Shown piece by piece: positions 1 to 6,709 of a stretch of 35,939 nucleotides of DNA. The stretch's first letter is position 1. Every line of letters starts with the position of its first letter. Below the pieces are notes generated by a model. The model saw nothing but the letters and a program-made list of their open reading frames with translations. It was not told where the DNA came from and did not search any database. The position numbers and the translations under genes were made by a program. This DNA is from an uncultured Pseudomonadota bacterium (GTDB lineage: Bacteria; Pseudomonadota; Alphaproteobacteria; RF32; CAG-239), in contig CACWSG010000012.1 in the NCBI GenBank assembly GCA_902763535.1, forward strand, positions 1 through 35,939. The letters are read 5' to 3'.

Positions 1-118
1 GTATTTCATCACTCAATGGCAAAAAATCGGCAATTCGTCCCCAATCGCGCTGATCAATCAGGAGCATTTCTTTTTTAAGTCGTCTTTGACGCCTCATTTT
101 TTTAAAAAAACTAAACAT
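1..118 (-). CDS. Unknown protein, N-terminal part (runs off left edge)
   Basis: The minus strand opens with ATG at 118-116 and stays open for 39 codons to the window edge, starting MFSFFKKMRRQRRLKKEML and continuing with a neutral to acidic stretch. I do not recognise the family. The very basic first 20 residues contain no hydrophobic segment, so it does not look exported. There is no Shine-Dalgarno sequence: the 30 bases before the ATG are almost only A and T. A TTGACT/TAGTTT promoter lies about 40-70 bases upstream. This promoter-plus-SD-less-leader build is the same as for six other orphan genes in the window, which supports this being a real gene despite the short visible part. Confidence 0.55.
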   Translation of the reverse strand, partial: MFSFFKKMRRQRRLKKEMLLIDQRDWGRIADFLPLSDEI

Positions 119-158
119 AATTGTATTTTTTAAAATTAATAATTCGAATAACCTCGCC

Positions 159-187
159 AAACTACAACTTCTTGTTAAAATAGTCAA
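159..187 (-). promoter_or_regulatory. Sigma-70 promoter of the left-edge orphan gene
   Basis: On the minus strand, TTGACT (187-182), a 17-base spacer and TAGTTT (164-159). It would give a leader of about 35 bases, A/T-rich and without a Shine-Dalgarno site. The -35 box is strong and the -10 box is moderate. Confidence 0.5.
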
Positions 188-190
188 ATA

Positions 191-230
191 AAAAAAGGAG
201 ACGTTGTTGCTACGGCTCCTTTTTTGTTTT
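191..230. terminator. Intrinsic terminator after the helical-repeat gene
   Basis: AAAAAAGGAG at 191-200 pairs with CTCCTTTTTT at 216-225 around a short loop, flanked by A and T runs, so it could work in both directions. Read on the minus strand it lies two to six bases beyond the frameshifted stop codon at 234-232, which suggests that stop is the true end of the upstream gene. Confidence 0.75.
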
Positions 231-231
231 T

Positions 232-410
232 TTAGCTCAAACCTAACTGCGGGTAATATTGCTCAAGCAAGATTTTGATTTCATCTTTTATGCCGCGTTC
301 CAACAGCATTTCGACAGCCTCTTCGCAAGGGCAAAACTTTTGCAGGTAGAGTATGATAAGTTCGCTATCACCGCGCCTTATCAAATTTTGTTCCGATGAA
401 GGGCATAATC
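232..410 (-). pseudogene. Frameshifted C-terminal end of the helical-repeat protein
   Basis: After the in-frame stop at 370-368 the minus strand continues in the neighbouring frame for roughly 55-60 codons to TAA at 234-232. The translated tail contains LIRRGDSELIILYLQKF and then AVEMLLERGIKDEIKILLEQ, two clear further copies of the helical repeat that fills the upstream protein. Joining the two frames needs skipping one base somewhere around 395-430, i.e. a +1 shift, best explained by a one-base insertion. The cause may be a real mutation, an assembly error or, less likely, programmed frameshifting. The terminator directly after position 232 supports the longer product of about 475 residues. 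Confidence 0.7.
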
Positions 411-1645
411 TTTGATTGCTGATAGCTGATATAAAGCTTAATATCTTGCTTGCTTCCCAACATTACCCATGCAGATTCGGCCGGTTCATAAAGGAAATAG
501 TCGAATTTCTGCAGATAGTATCTGAGCAGTTCCAGATAGGCAGCACCTTTGAGCTCAATTTGTGTAATAAGCTCCACTTCGGCGTTCTCGGTGAAAGAAT
601 ATTTGTCAATATACAACCTGATGGTTGCAGCTGAACAATTTTGCAACATAAAAATTTGCATAGCCTCATCCAAGCCGCAACTATCAAGAGCTTTTGATAA
701 AGCATCATGCAAATCGCTTTTAAGCAGTTCAATCATTGCCGGAGCACTCAAATTGTCATGTTCCAAATATTCAATCAATACAGCTTCTTTTTTCAAAGAG
801 ATGAGCAATTTTTCGGCCTTTTCCGAAAGAGTATGCACTAAGACATATTCCATTGCCAAATTATGCCAATCTGATTTGAAGAATTGTATTTCCGATTTTT
901 CGCCCAGCTCAAAACTCAAAATATAAGTTTCAAGCAGATCGCGATTGCCTCTTTCAATCAACCTGAGACCGCTTTCATCAAAAAGCTTGTAGCGAAGCAC
1001 ATAAGCTTTGACCAGCTCGTCAGAGCCAAATTCAATGAACACCTGTTCGGCTCCGTAAGGAAAACCGGACTTTGCAATATGAGCCGCTATGGCATTATTC
1101 ATTTGGCTCAAAATGAGACTAAGCGAATTTTGAGTACTTAAAGGAAAGTTCTCAAAATCTTCTTCATCAAAGCCGTTAAGATAAATGACAAGTGCCTTTT
1201 CGCACCTTTTTTCAATTAACAGACTGATGGTCTCATCATCCAGATTGCTGGCAAGTTTGTCCATAGCTGTCTCGGCCTCGTGATAATAGCCTTTTTGCAA
1301 CAATGCTTTGATGGTCGAATTGTAGCAGTATTGCAGTTTTACCAATTCGGCAATCTCTTGGCGACCGCAAGTTGCAATCAATTCAAGCATAACATTTTCA
1401 TACAATCCTTCATTGTTAATCAACAACATAATTTCTTTTGTGTTGTGACGACTGATGATAGCCGATTGTTGATCATCTTGTAATGCTTCAGAGTTCAAAT
1501 TGCGTCTGCTCAAAAAAGCCATCATTTCACGATGGGAAGCACCGGCCAAACTGATGACATCAGGTGAGTAGCCTTTTTCTAAACCTTGGTATGAATGAAT
1601 CTCTTCGCGTAAGAGCTCAATCACACTTTTTGATAATGTATCCAT
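368..1645 (-). CDS. Alpha-helical repeat protein of unknown function
   Basis: A 425-residue open frame with no signal peptide or membrane segment. It is built of loose repeats of about 30-33 residues with the pattern xxLIxxGxxDLLxxYIxxFxLxExAExx; good copies include LIERGNRDLLETYILSF and LITQIELKGAAYLELL. Such arrays usually fold as a helical solenoid and bind proteins, but no function can be assigned. The ATG at 1645 has no Shine-Dalgarno sequence; the leader is A/T-rich and follows a TTGACT/TATAGA promoter. The frame stops at 368, but the repeats continue in another frame to 232, so the protein is probably truncated in this sequence. It belongs to the SD-less orphan class found across the window. 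Confidence 0.75.
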   Translation of the reverse strand: MDTLSKSVIELLREEIHSYQGLEKGYSPDVISLAGASHREMMAFLSRRNLNSEALQDDQQSAIISRHNTKEIMLLINNEGLYENVMLELIATCGRQEIAELVKLQYCYNSTIKALLQKGYYHEAETAMDKLASNLDDETISLLIEKRCEKALVIYLNGFDEEDFENFPLSTQNSLSLILSQMNNAIAAHIAKSGFPYGAEQVFIEFGSDELVKAYVLRYKLFDESGLRLIERGNRDLLETYILSFELGEKSEIQFFKSDWHNLAMEYVLVHTLSEKAEKLLISLKKEAVLIEYLEHDNLSAPAMIELLKSDLHDALSKALDSCGLDEAMQIFMLQNCSAATIRLYIDKYSFTENAEVELITQIELKGAAYLELLRYYLQKFDYFLYEPAESAWVMLGSKQDIKLYISYQQSKIMPFIGTKFDKAR

Positions 1646-1679
1646 ATCTATATAAATTAATGATTTATTTTCGCTTCAT

Positions 1680-1707
1680 TCTATACAAGCTTTAGACAAA
1701 AAGTCAA
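1680..1707 (-). promoter_or_regulatory. Sigma-70 promoter of the helical-repeat gene
   Basis: Minus strand TTGACT (1707-1702), 16-base spacer, TATAGA (1685-1680). The first 14 bases, TTGACTTTTTGTCT, are identical to the promoter of the orphan gene at 4253. No Shine-Dalgarno sequence follows. Confidence 0.6.
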
Positions 1708-1802
1708 ATAAAAATCTGTGTAAGGAAGCAAAAAGCTGTTTAAATAGTTAAATTGGTTTGTTAGAAATGATAAAGAACTTAATTTTATTTATGAGGTGAA
1801 CT

Positions 1803-2345
1803 ATGAAATATAAATGTTTGGTGTGTGGTCAGGTTTTTGAGGTTGCCGATGGTGCAGAGGCAACCTGTCCGGTATGCAAAGCCAAGGGCGAAAAACTTGT
1901 TCCTTACAAGGAAGAAGAAATGTCTTGGGCAGCTGAGCATATTATCGGCATAGCCAAAGGCGTTGATGCCGAAATTTTAGAGGGTTTGCGCAACCATTTT
2001 AACGGTGAGTGTTCCGAGGTTGGAATGTATTTGGCAATGGCTCGCCAAGCAATGCGCGAAGGCCTGCCCGAAGTTGCAGTTGTTTTGGAACAAATTGCTC
2101 ATGAAGAAGCTGATCATGCTTCGCGTTTTTGCGAGATGTTGGGCGAGCTGGTTTCCACCTCAACCAAGGCAAATATTGAAAAAATGTTGGCCGGTGAAAA
2201 TGGTGCCTGCCATGGCAAAATGGCTATCGCTAAAAAAGCTAAAGAGCTCAATTTGGATGCTATTCATGATACCGTTCACGAAATGGCTCGTGATGAGGCT
2301 CGCCATGGCAAAGCTTTGGAAGGCTTGCTAAAGCGCTATTTCTAG
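1803..2345 (+). CDS. Reverse rubrerythrin (rubredoxin domain first)
   Basis: Predicted cytoplasmic peroxidase that reduces hydrogen peroxide (in characterised relatives, with NAD(P)H-derived electrons), protecting anaerobes from oxidative stress. Residues 1-35 form a rubredoxin-like iron site with two CxxC pairs (C5/C8 and C22/C25). Residues about 50-180 form a ferritin-like four-helix bundle with di-iron ligand motifs EEADHASRF and [12 protein letters not shown]. Classical rubrerythrin has the ferritin domain first; the order seen here is that of the 'reverse' rubrerythrins known from clostridia. Length (180) is typical. The start is set by ATG at 1803 with GAGGTG a few bases upstream. It is a single-gene unit ending in a strong terminator. 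Confidence 0.9.
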   Translation: MKYKCLVCGQVFEVADGAEATCPVCKAKGEKLVPYKEEEMSWAAEHIIGIAKGVDAEILEGLRNHFNGECSEVGMYLAMARQAMREGLPEVAVVLEQIAHEEADHASRFCEMLGELVSTSTKANIEKMLAGENGACHGKMAIAKKAKELNLDAIHDTVHEMARDEARHGKALEGLLKRYF

Positions 2346-2360
2346 TATAAACACACTATA

Positions 2361-2393
2361 AAAAACTCCTGCTTTTGTGCAGGAGTTTTTTTG
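2361..2393. terminator. Bidirectional terminator between converging genes
   Basis: CTCCTGC (2366-2372) pairs with GCAGGAG (2379-2385), with an A run before and a T run after. It lies between the rubrerythrin stop and the stop of the converging gene and can serve both. Confidence 0.85.
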
Positions 2394-2401
2394 TTCAAAA
2401 A

Positions 2402-4108
2402 TCAGCAATTTTTTCCTTTTCCGGTCGTGATTTTAAATAAATCGCTAATAGTCCGCGAAGTTTTTTGCTTATCTATATTTTCGCATTCTTCTCTTATATT
2501 TTCGATAACTTTGCCCTCCGGCAACTTCATGTGAGCAAAAATTCGTCCGTTTTTATCTTGATTTTTAACATTTTGCATTATCATTTTATAAAGTTGGCTG
2601 TTTTTATCATAACCGAGCCCCTCCAGTACTGTCGGTGTAATTCCCTTGGCAGAACCGGCAAAAATCATGTTTTTCGGAAAACTGTTATTCTTTTTAGCGC
2701 TTAGTACAATTTCACCACTGGGTTCCAACGATCCATGGACTTCTTTGCCGATGATTTCTGTAAACAATCCCAAATTATTGACAGTATCAGAACAAGCTTC
2801 TATGGAAGTATCTTTAACCCCATATCTGCCCATCTTGCCACAAGCATCTTCAATAGCTCCGACCGTAAAATTATGATGAACCGAAGCTGTTAAATTTGTT
2901 TCATCACCTTTTGTTTCTTCTATCGGACATTCAAACATCTTAAACGGATTAAGCTTACCTTCCGTTAAAGCATTGCTGATAAAATCGGAAACATTGCGTG
3001 TAAAGTCTTTGGCTGCATTTTTCGACAAACCCTTAATATCGTTTCCTTTGGCTGTCCATTCTTTGGTAATTTTTTCCGATAAACAAGCCGTATAGAGTTT
3101 TCCATATAAATCTATGCAACTTTCAACAGCTTGTGTTTTACGTTGCTCATAGTCTTTACCGAACATTCCTTGCAAAACTTTTTCTTTGTCATTTCCATAA
3201 ATTTCTTCGACAATCTTTTCAATTTTAGCAAAGCTTTTGTTTATATCAGTTTCATTCATGCTTTTGAGGTTGTTATCACAATGCTCAATGCCTATTTCTT
3301 GCATTGTTGCCATTAATCTTACAAAATTAGGTCTTGCCTTGGCAGAAAATGGACCTCTAATGCCTTTACGATTGTTTTCTTTATTAGCATTGAATTTCTC
3401 TTTTTCCATTGCCACATTAATCGGATCAGAGTCATAAATATTTTTATGGGTTATAAAACTGAATTTACATTCATGAGGTTGAACTAAAAAGTAGTTAATA
3501 TCAGGAATAACCTCTTCTACAACAGGGTTCTTAACTCTTTTTTTATAGCTTTCAAAATCATACCCCATTCTTTCAATCAAAGCTGTATTGTTAATTGCGA
3601 CAATTTCGGCCAACTTATCGGCATAAGTTTGTGTATTATCAGCTTCACCTTTAACAGGTACAAAAATTTCATCAAGTTTCTTTTGTTCGATGATTTCGGC
3701 AAATCCTTGAGCTGTTTTTTCATTTATGTTGGTTTGTCTTTTAGCCTCTTTACCATTGCCATAGGCTGTAGCTCGTAAAACATCATAAACAGCCGAACGG
3801 ATTTTATCTGTGCCATATTGTTCAAACAATCTTGTTCCCAATTTTGATTTTTGTTCTTGAATGCGTTGCCGTAAATCTTCAACTGATTTTATTTTATCAA
3901 GATCCGAGCCCAAAATTTGTTCATATTCTAATGATGCCTGCAAATCTTCTTCTGTTTGTAATTCATTTATCTTTTCAATTTTCTCATATAGATTCTGAAC
4001 ATCTTTTTCTTTAATATTGATAATTCGTCCAAAATTCAAAAGTGCAGACAAAGCTATGAGGCGTTCTTCTGCGGTTGATGTCATTTTTGCCGAATCTGTT
4101 TTAGCCAT
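2402..4108 (-). CDS. Unknown 568-residue protein with possible HNH-like C-terminal region
   Basis: A hydrophilic, lysine- and glutamate-rich protein without signal peptide or membrane segment. The first ~90 residues look like coiled coil. I do not recognise the family as a whole. Residues about 408-462 show the spacing of an HNH/beta-beta-alpha-metal nuclease: VHH at 410-412, then VNNLGL at 443-448, then H458 in EVHGSLE. The general HNH pattern is HH...N...H, so a metal-dependent nuclease or a degenerate relative is possible, but this is inference. The ATG at 4108 has GGAG 8-11 bases upstream and a very good promoter further up. The gene converges on rubrerythrin with a shared terminator and diverges from the gene at 4253. 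Confidence 0.7.
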   Translation of the reverse strand: MAKTDSAKMTSTAEERLIALSALLNFGRIINIKEKDVQNLYEKIEKINELQTEEDLQASLEYEQILGSDLDKIKSVEDLRQRIQEQKSKLGTRLFEQYGTDKIRSAVYDVLRATAYGNGKEAKRQTNINEKTAQGFAEIIEQKKLDEIFVPVKGEADNTQTYADKLAEIVAINNTALIERMGYDFESYKKRVKNPVVEEVIPDINYFLVQPHECKFSFITHKNIYDSDPINVAMEKEKFNANKENNRKGIRGPFSAKARPNFVRLMATMQEIGIEHCDNNLKSMNETDINKSFAKIEKIVEEIYGNDKEKVLQGMFGKDYEQRKTQAVESCIDLYGKLYTACLSEKITKEWTAKGNDIKGLSKNAAKDFTRNVSDFISNALTEGKLNPFKMFECPIEETKGDETNLTASVHHNFTVGAIEDACGKMGRYGVKDTSIEACSDTVNNLGLFTEIIGKEVHGSLEPSGEIVLSAKKNNSFPKNMIFAGSAKGITPTVLEGLGYDKNSQLYKMIMQNVKNQDKNGRIFAHMKLPEGKVIENIREECENIDKQKTSRTISDLFKITTGKGKNC

Positions 4109-4142
4109 TTTAACGCTCCGATAAATAAAATATTATAGTAAT

Positions 4143-4171
4143 ATAATACAACAAGGTTAAAATTCAGTCAA
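4143..4171 (-). promoter_or_regulatory. Sigma-70 promoter of the 568-residue gene
   Basis: Minus strand TTGACT (4171-4166), exactly 17 bases, TATTAT (4148-4143). It is back to back with the promoter of the gene at 4253; the two -35 boxes are about 22 bases apart, so one bound protein could affect both. Confidence 0.65.
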
Positions 4172-4193
4172 TTAATTTTTGTACAAAAAACAC

Positions 4194-4222
4194 TTGACTT
4201 TTTGTCTTTTTTGTCGTATAAA
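4194..4222 (+). promoter_or_regulatory. Sigma-70 promoter of the orphan gene at 4253
   Basis: TTGACT (4194-4199), 17-base spacer, TATAAA (4217-4222). It begins with TTGACTTTTTGTCT, the same 14 bases as the promoter at 1707-1680. Confidence 0.7.
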
Positions 4223-4252
4223 AACACCATTAAAACTTAAATACACATTATT

Positions 4253-4633
4253 ATGAAGAAAAAAGAAAAAATTGAAAGTCAAATGCGAAACTACTTCGGC
4301 ATTCCCATGCATATATCTCTTCAGTGGGGATTGATAGTGGAAGAGATTGCCGGAGAAGAGATGGCAAGACCAGCCTTGGTAATTGATTGTCAGGGACACA
4401 AACTTGCCCTCGACATTCTGCAAGCACGTTTTGTTACCGCCTCGTCGGTTCTGGGTTGCAAGCGCAGAATTGTCATAGCGGATACCTCCGTTGAGGATGA
4501 CATCATTGAGCTGTCCTCCGAAGAAGGTTATCATGCCAACCTCACCGAAGACGAGGTGGATGAAGTTTATTTCATCAGACGTTATTCGTCCGGCCTTTTC
4601 CAGAAGGTCGCGAGAGGTGAGGACATTGTCTAA
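4253..4633 (+). CDS. Small orphan protein of unknown function
   Basis: A 126-residue soluble protein, basic at the start (MKKKEKIESQMRNYF) and acidic toward the end (EDEVDEVYF), with a central hydrophobic beta-rich stretch (ARPALVIDC...KLALDILQARF). No family recognised. The ATG at 4253 is not preceded by a Shine-Dalgarno site; the leader after the promoter is about 25 bases of mostly A and T. The gene has its own promoter and its own terminator, so it is a single-gene unit placed directly before the flagellar operon but transcribed separately from it. Codons are somewhat richer in G and C than in the leader around it. Confidence 0.7.
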   Translation: MKKKEKIESQMRNYFGIPMHISLQWGLIVEEIAGEEMARPALVIDCQGHKLALDILQARFVTASSVLGCKRRIVIADTSVEDDIIELSSEEGYHANLTEDEVDEVYFIRRYSSGLFQKVARGEDIV

Positions 4634-4649
4634 TATGACTGAAAAAAAT

Positions 4650-4682
4650 AAAAGCCTGATCTTTTTAAGGTCAGGCTTTTGA
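4650..4682 (+). terminator. Intrinsic terminator of the orphan gene
   Basis: AAAAGCCTGA (about 4650-4659) pairs with TCAGGCTTTT (4671-4680) around a loop of about 11 bases. It insulates the small orphan gene from the flagellar operon promoter. Confidence 0.8.
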
Positions 4683-4708
4683 CATTTTAAAATAAATAAA
4701 TCTTTTTT

Positions 4709-4724
4709 TGGCACGGTATTTGCA
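4709..4724 (+). promoter_or_regulatory. Sigma-54 (RpoN) promoter of the flagellar operon
   Basis: TGGCACGGTATTTGCA matches the -24/-12 consensus (TGGCAC-N5-TTGCA) essentially perfectly, with GG and GC separated by ten bases. The predicted start point is about 4735, giving a leader of roughly 30 bases before flgI. In Alphaproteobacteria such as Caulobacter, many flagellar hook and ring genes use sigma-54 with an enhancer-binding activator; I did not identify the activator site here. Confidence 0.85.
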
Positions 4725-4766
4725 TATAAATCCTCAAATGTAGTTTTACAGTTTTGGGGAAAAATT

Positions 4767-5900
4767 ATGAATTTGGCAAACACATTGAAAAATATCGCAA
4801 TTTTAGCTGTTTTGACCGGCAATTTGCTCTTTGCACAGTCAGCAGGGGCGGTATCGCGTATCAAAGATATTGCTGATTTTGAAGGTGTGCGTGACAACCA
4901 ACTTATCGGTTATGGTTTGATTGTTGGTTTGAATGGCACCGGCGATAACATCAAATCGGTAGATTTTGCCAAAGAAAGCCTTATTTCAATGCTCGATATG
5001 ATTGGTATCAATGCTCGTGATGGCCAAATCAAGGCCAAAAATGTTGCGGCCGTTATGGTAACCGCCAATCTTCCGGCTTTTGCGCGTCAGGGGTCGCGTA
5101 TTGATGTAACCGTTTCTGCTCTCGGTGATGCCAAAAATTTGTTGGGTGGAACTTTGATTGCTACTCCGTTGAAAGGCGCTGACGGTGAGGTTTATGCTCT
5201 TGCTCAAGGAACAGTTGCAACCGGTGCAGTTTCTGCCGGATCTCAAGCTGCCGGTTCAACTTCGGTCTTAAAAGGTGTGCCTACTTCCGGACGCATTGCC
5301 AGCGGTGCCATTGTTGAACGTGAAATTCCTTTTGAGCTGGAAAGCTTGAGTAACATTAATATTGCTTTGCGTAACCCTGATTTTACTACTTCGCGTCGTA
5401 TTGCCGATGCCATCAACGCCATGTTAGGCACTCCCAATGCCAAAGCGATTGATCCGGGAACGGTAACCTTGAATATTCCGGCCAAATACAGCAAAAATAT
5501 TGTTGATTTGATGACTAAGGTTGAACAGTTACAAATTCAGCCTGATGCCCAAGCCAAGGTTGTAATTGATGAAGCTTCAGGCATAGTTGTTATCGGCAAA
5601 GATGTTAAAATAAACCGCTTGGCCATAGCTCAAGGTAATTTGACTATTCGCATTTCTGATGTTCCGTTGGTTGCTCAGCCGGAGCCGTTCACTCTTGGCG
5701 AAACCATTATTGTCAACACTCAGTTGGTTGAGGTTGACGAACAACGCGAAGCTCAAATGAAAGTTCTTGATACCGGCATCAATTTGCAGGAATTGGTCGA
5801 TGGGCTCAATGCTTTGGGTGTAACCCCGCGCGATTTAATCAGTATTTTACAAGCTATCAAAGCCAGTGGTGCTTTGCAGGCCGAAATTGAGGTTATTTAG
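4767..5900 (+). CDS. flgI: Flagellar P-ring protein FlgI
   Basis: Periplasmic protein that polymerises into the P-ring around the flagellar rod in the peptidoglycan layer. The first ~29 residues are a Sec signal peptide with a likely cleavage near AGA/V. The mature start, VSRIKDIADFEGVRDNQLIGYGLIVGLNGTGD, is the family signature, and the C-terminus (DLISILQAIKASGALQAEIEVI) is also typical. Length 377 fits the family. ATG at 4767 follows GGGG eight bases upstream. It is the first gene after the sigma-54 promoter and is followed 12 bases later by the rod-binding gene, so it heads the operon. Confidence 0.97.
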   Translation: MNLANTLKNIAILAVLTGNLLFAQSAGAVSRIKDIADFEGVRDNQLIGYGLIVGLNGTGDNIKSVDFAKESLISMLDMIGINARDGQIKAKNVAAVMVTANLPAFARQGSRIDVTVSALGDAKNLLGGTLIATPLKGADGEVYALAQGTVATGAVSAGSQAAGSTSVLKGVPTSGRIASGAIVEREIPFELESLSNINIALRNPDFTTSRRIADAINAMLGTPNAKAIDPGTVTLNIPAKYSKNIVDLMTKVEQLQIQPDAQAKVVIDEASGIVVIGKDVKINRLAIAQGNLTIRISDVPLVAQPEPFTLGETIIVNTQLVEVDEQREAQMKVLDTGINLQELVDGLNALGVTPRDLISILQAIKASGALQAEIEVI

Positions 5901-5912
5901 GAGGATTGAACG

Positions 5913-6230
5913 ATGAGCGAAATGATAAACATTTTTGATGACAGTTTAATTTCTCCGCTGGCTGATTTGAAGCAAAAGGCTTTGCATCAAAAAGCCGAGA
6001 CTGCGGCAGAAAATTTTGAAGCATTTTTCATTACTCGCATGATGGAAAGTATGTTTGAGGGTGTTTCGACTGATGGTTTGTTCGGCGGTGGTCAAGCTGA
6101 AAAAATTTATCGTTCGCTGCTGTTGGATGAATACGGCAAAGAAATGGCCAAGACCGGCAACATCGGAGTTAAGGATTATGTTATGCAGGCTATTTTGCAA
6201 ATGCAGGAAGAAAATTCGGCAGCAATATAG
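5913..6230 (+). CDS. flgJ: Rod-binding protein (FlgJ N-terminal domain type)
   Basis: A 105-residue protein matching the rod-binding domain that caps the growing flagellar rod: AAENFEAFFITRMMESMF near residues 30-48 and YRSLLLDEYGKEMAKTGNIGVKDYVMQAIL after a GLFGGGQAE turn. The muramidase domain fused to this domain in enterobacterial FlgJ is absent, as in other Alphaproteobacteria where this short form (also called CheL) sits beside flgI. ATG at 5913 follows a strong GGAGG. It is tightly spaced between flgI and the FlgN-like gene. Confidence 0.88.
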   Translation: MSEMINIFDDSLISPLADLKQKALHQKAETAAENFEAFFITRMMESMFEGVSTDGLFGGGQAEKIYRSLLLDEYGKEMAKTGNIGVKDYVMQAILQMQEENSAAI

Positions 6231-6242
6231 GGGAGAAAGATC

Positions 6243-6695
6243 ATGGAAAATATAGATGAAAAAGAAATCGCAGTCAAAATTGAAATGATGCTTTCAATTG
6301 TGAACTCATTTATAAAAGTTATCTCTGATGAAAATGCAGCGCTCAAAGCTAACGACATCAAAGCAATCAAAACACTGTATGAGCAAAAAATCAAAACAGT
6401 GGCAGCTTATCGTTCACTTTGCGGATTTTTTATCAAGAACAAAGATGTTGTCTCTGCATATCAATCTTCTGTCAAAGAAGAGTTAAAAAAAGCTTCATTT
6501 GAGCTTGATGCTCAACTCAAACAAAATGAAATGTTGCTCAAAACCCGTATGGATGCCGGCAAAGCCGTAATGAATACCTTTATTAATATTGCCAAAAAGA
6601 CCAATGCGGCACAAGCCACATCTTATGGTGCCAAAGGAGCCTATACTCCTTTGGATAATTCACGCAACGCTCTTGCTTTTAACCGTACAATGTAA
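6243..6695 (+). CDS. flgN: FlgN-like export chaperone for hook-associated proteins
   Basis: A 150-residue, almost entirely helical protein with a conserved-looking tail, TSYGAKGAYTPLDNSRNALAFNRTM, resembling the C-terminus of FlgN family members. FlgN keeps FlgK and FlgL export-competent and delivers them to the type III flagellar export gate. Sequence identity of this family is low, so the call leans on helical content, length and its position directly upstream of flgK and flgL. Start ATG at 6243 has GGGGAGA upstream, and spacing is 12 bases to the gene before and 14 to flgK. Confidence 0.7.
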   Translation: MENIDEKEIAVKIEMMLSIVNSFIKVISDENAALKANDIKAIKTLYEQKIKTVAAYRSLCGFFIKNKDVVSAYQSSVKEELKKASFELDAQLKQNEMLLKTRMDAGKAVMNTFINIAKKTNAAQATSYGAKGAYTPLDNSRNALAFNRTM

Positions 6696-6709
6696 CAAGG
6701 AGAACGATC

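Noticed and set aside
368..430. Programmed +1 frameshifting in the helical-repeat gene
   Set aside because: No slippery codon with a following stop or stimulatory structure is obvious; mutation or assembly error is simpler.
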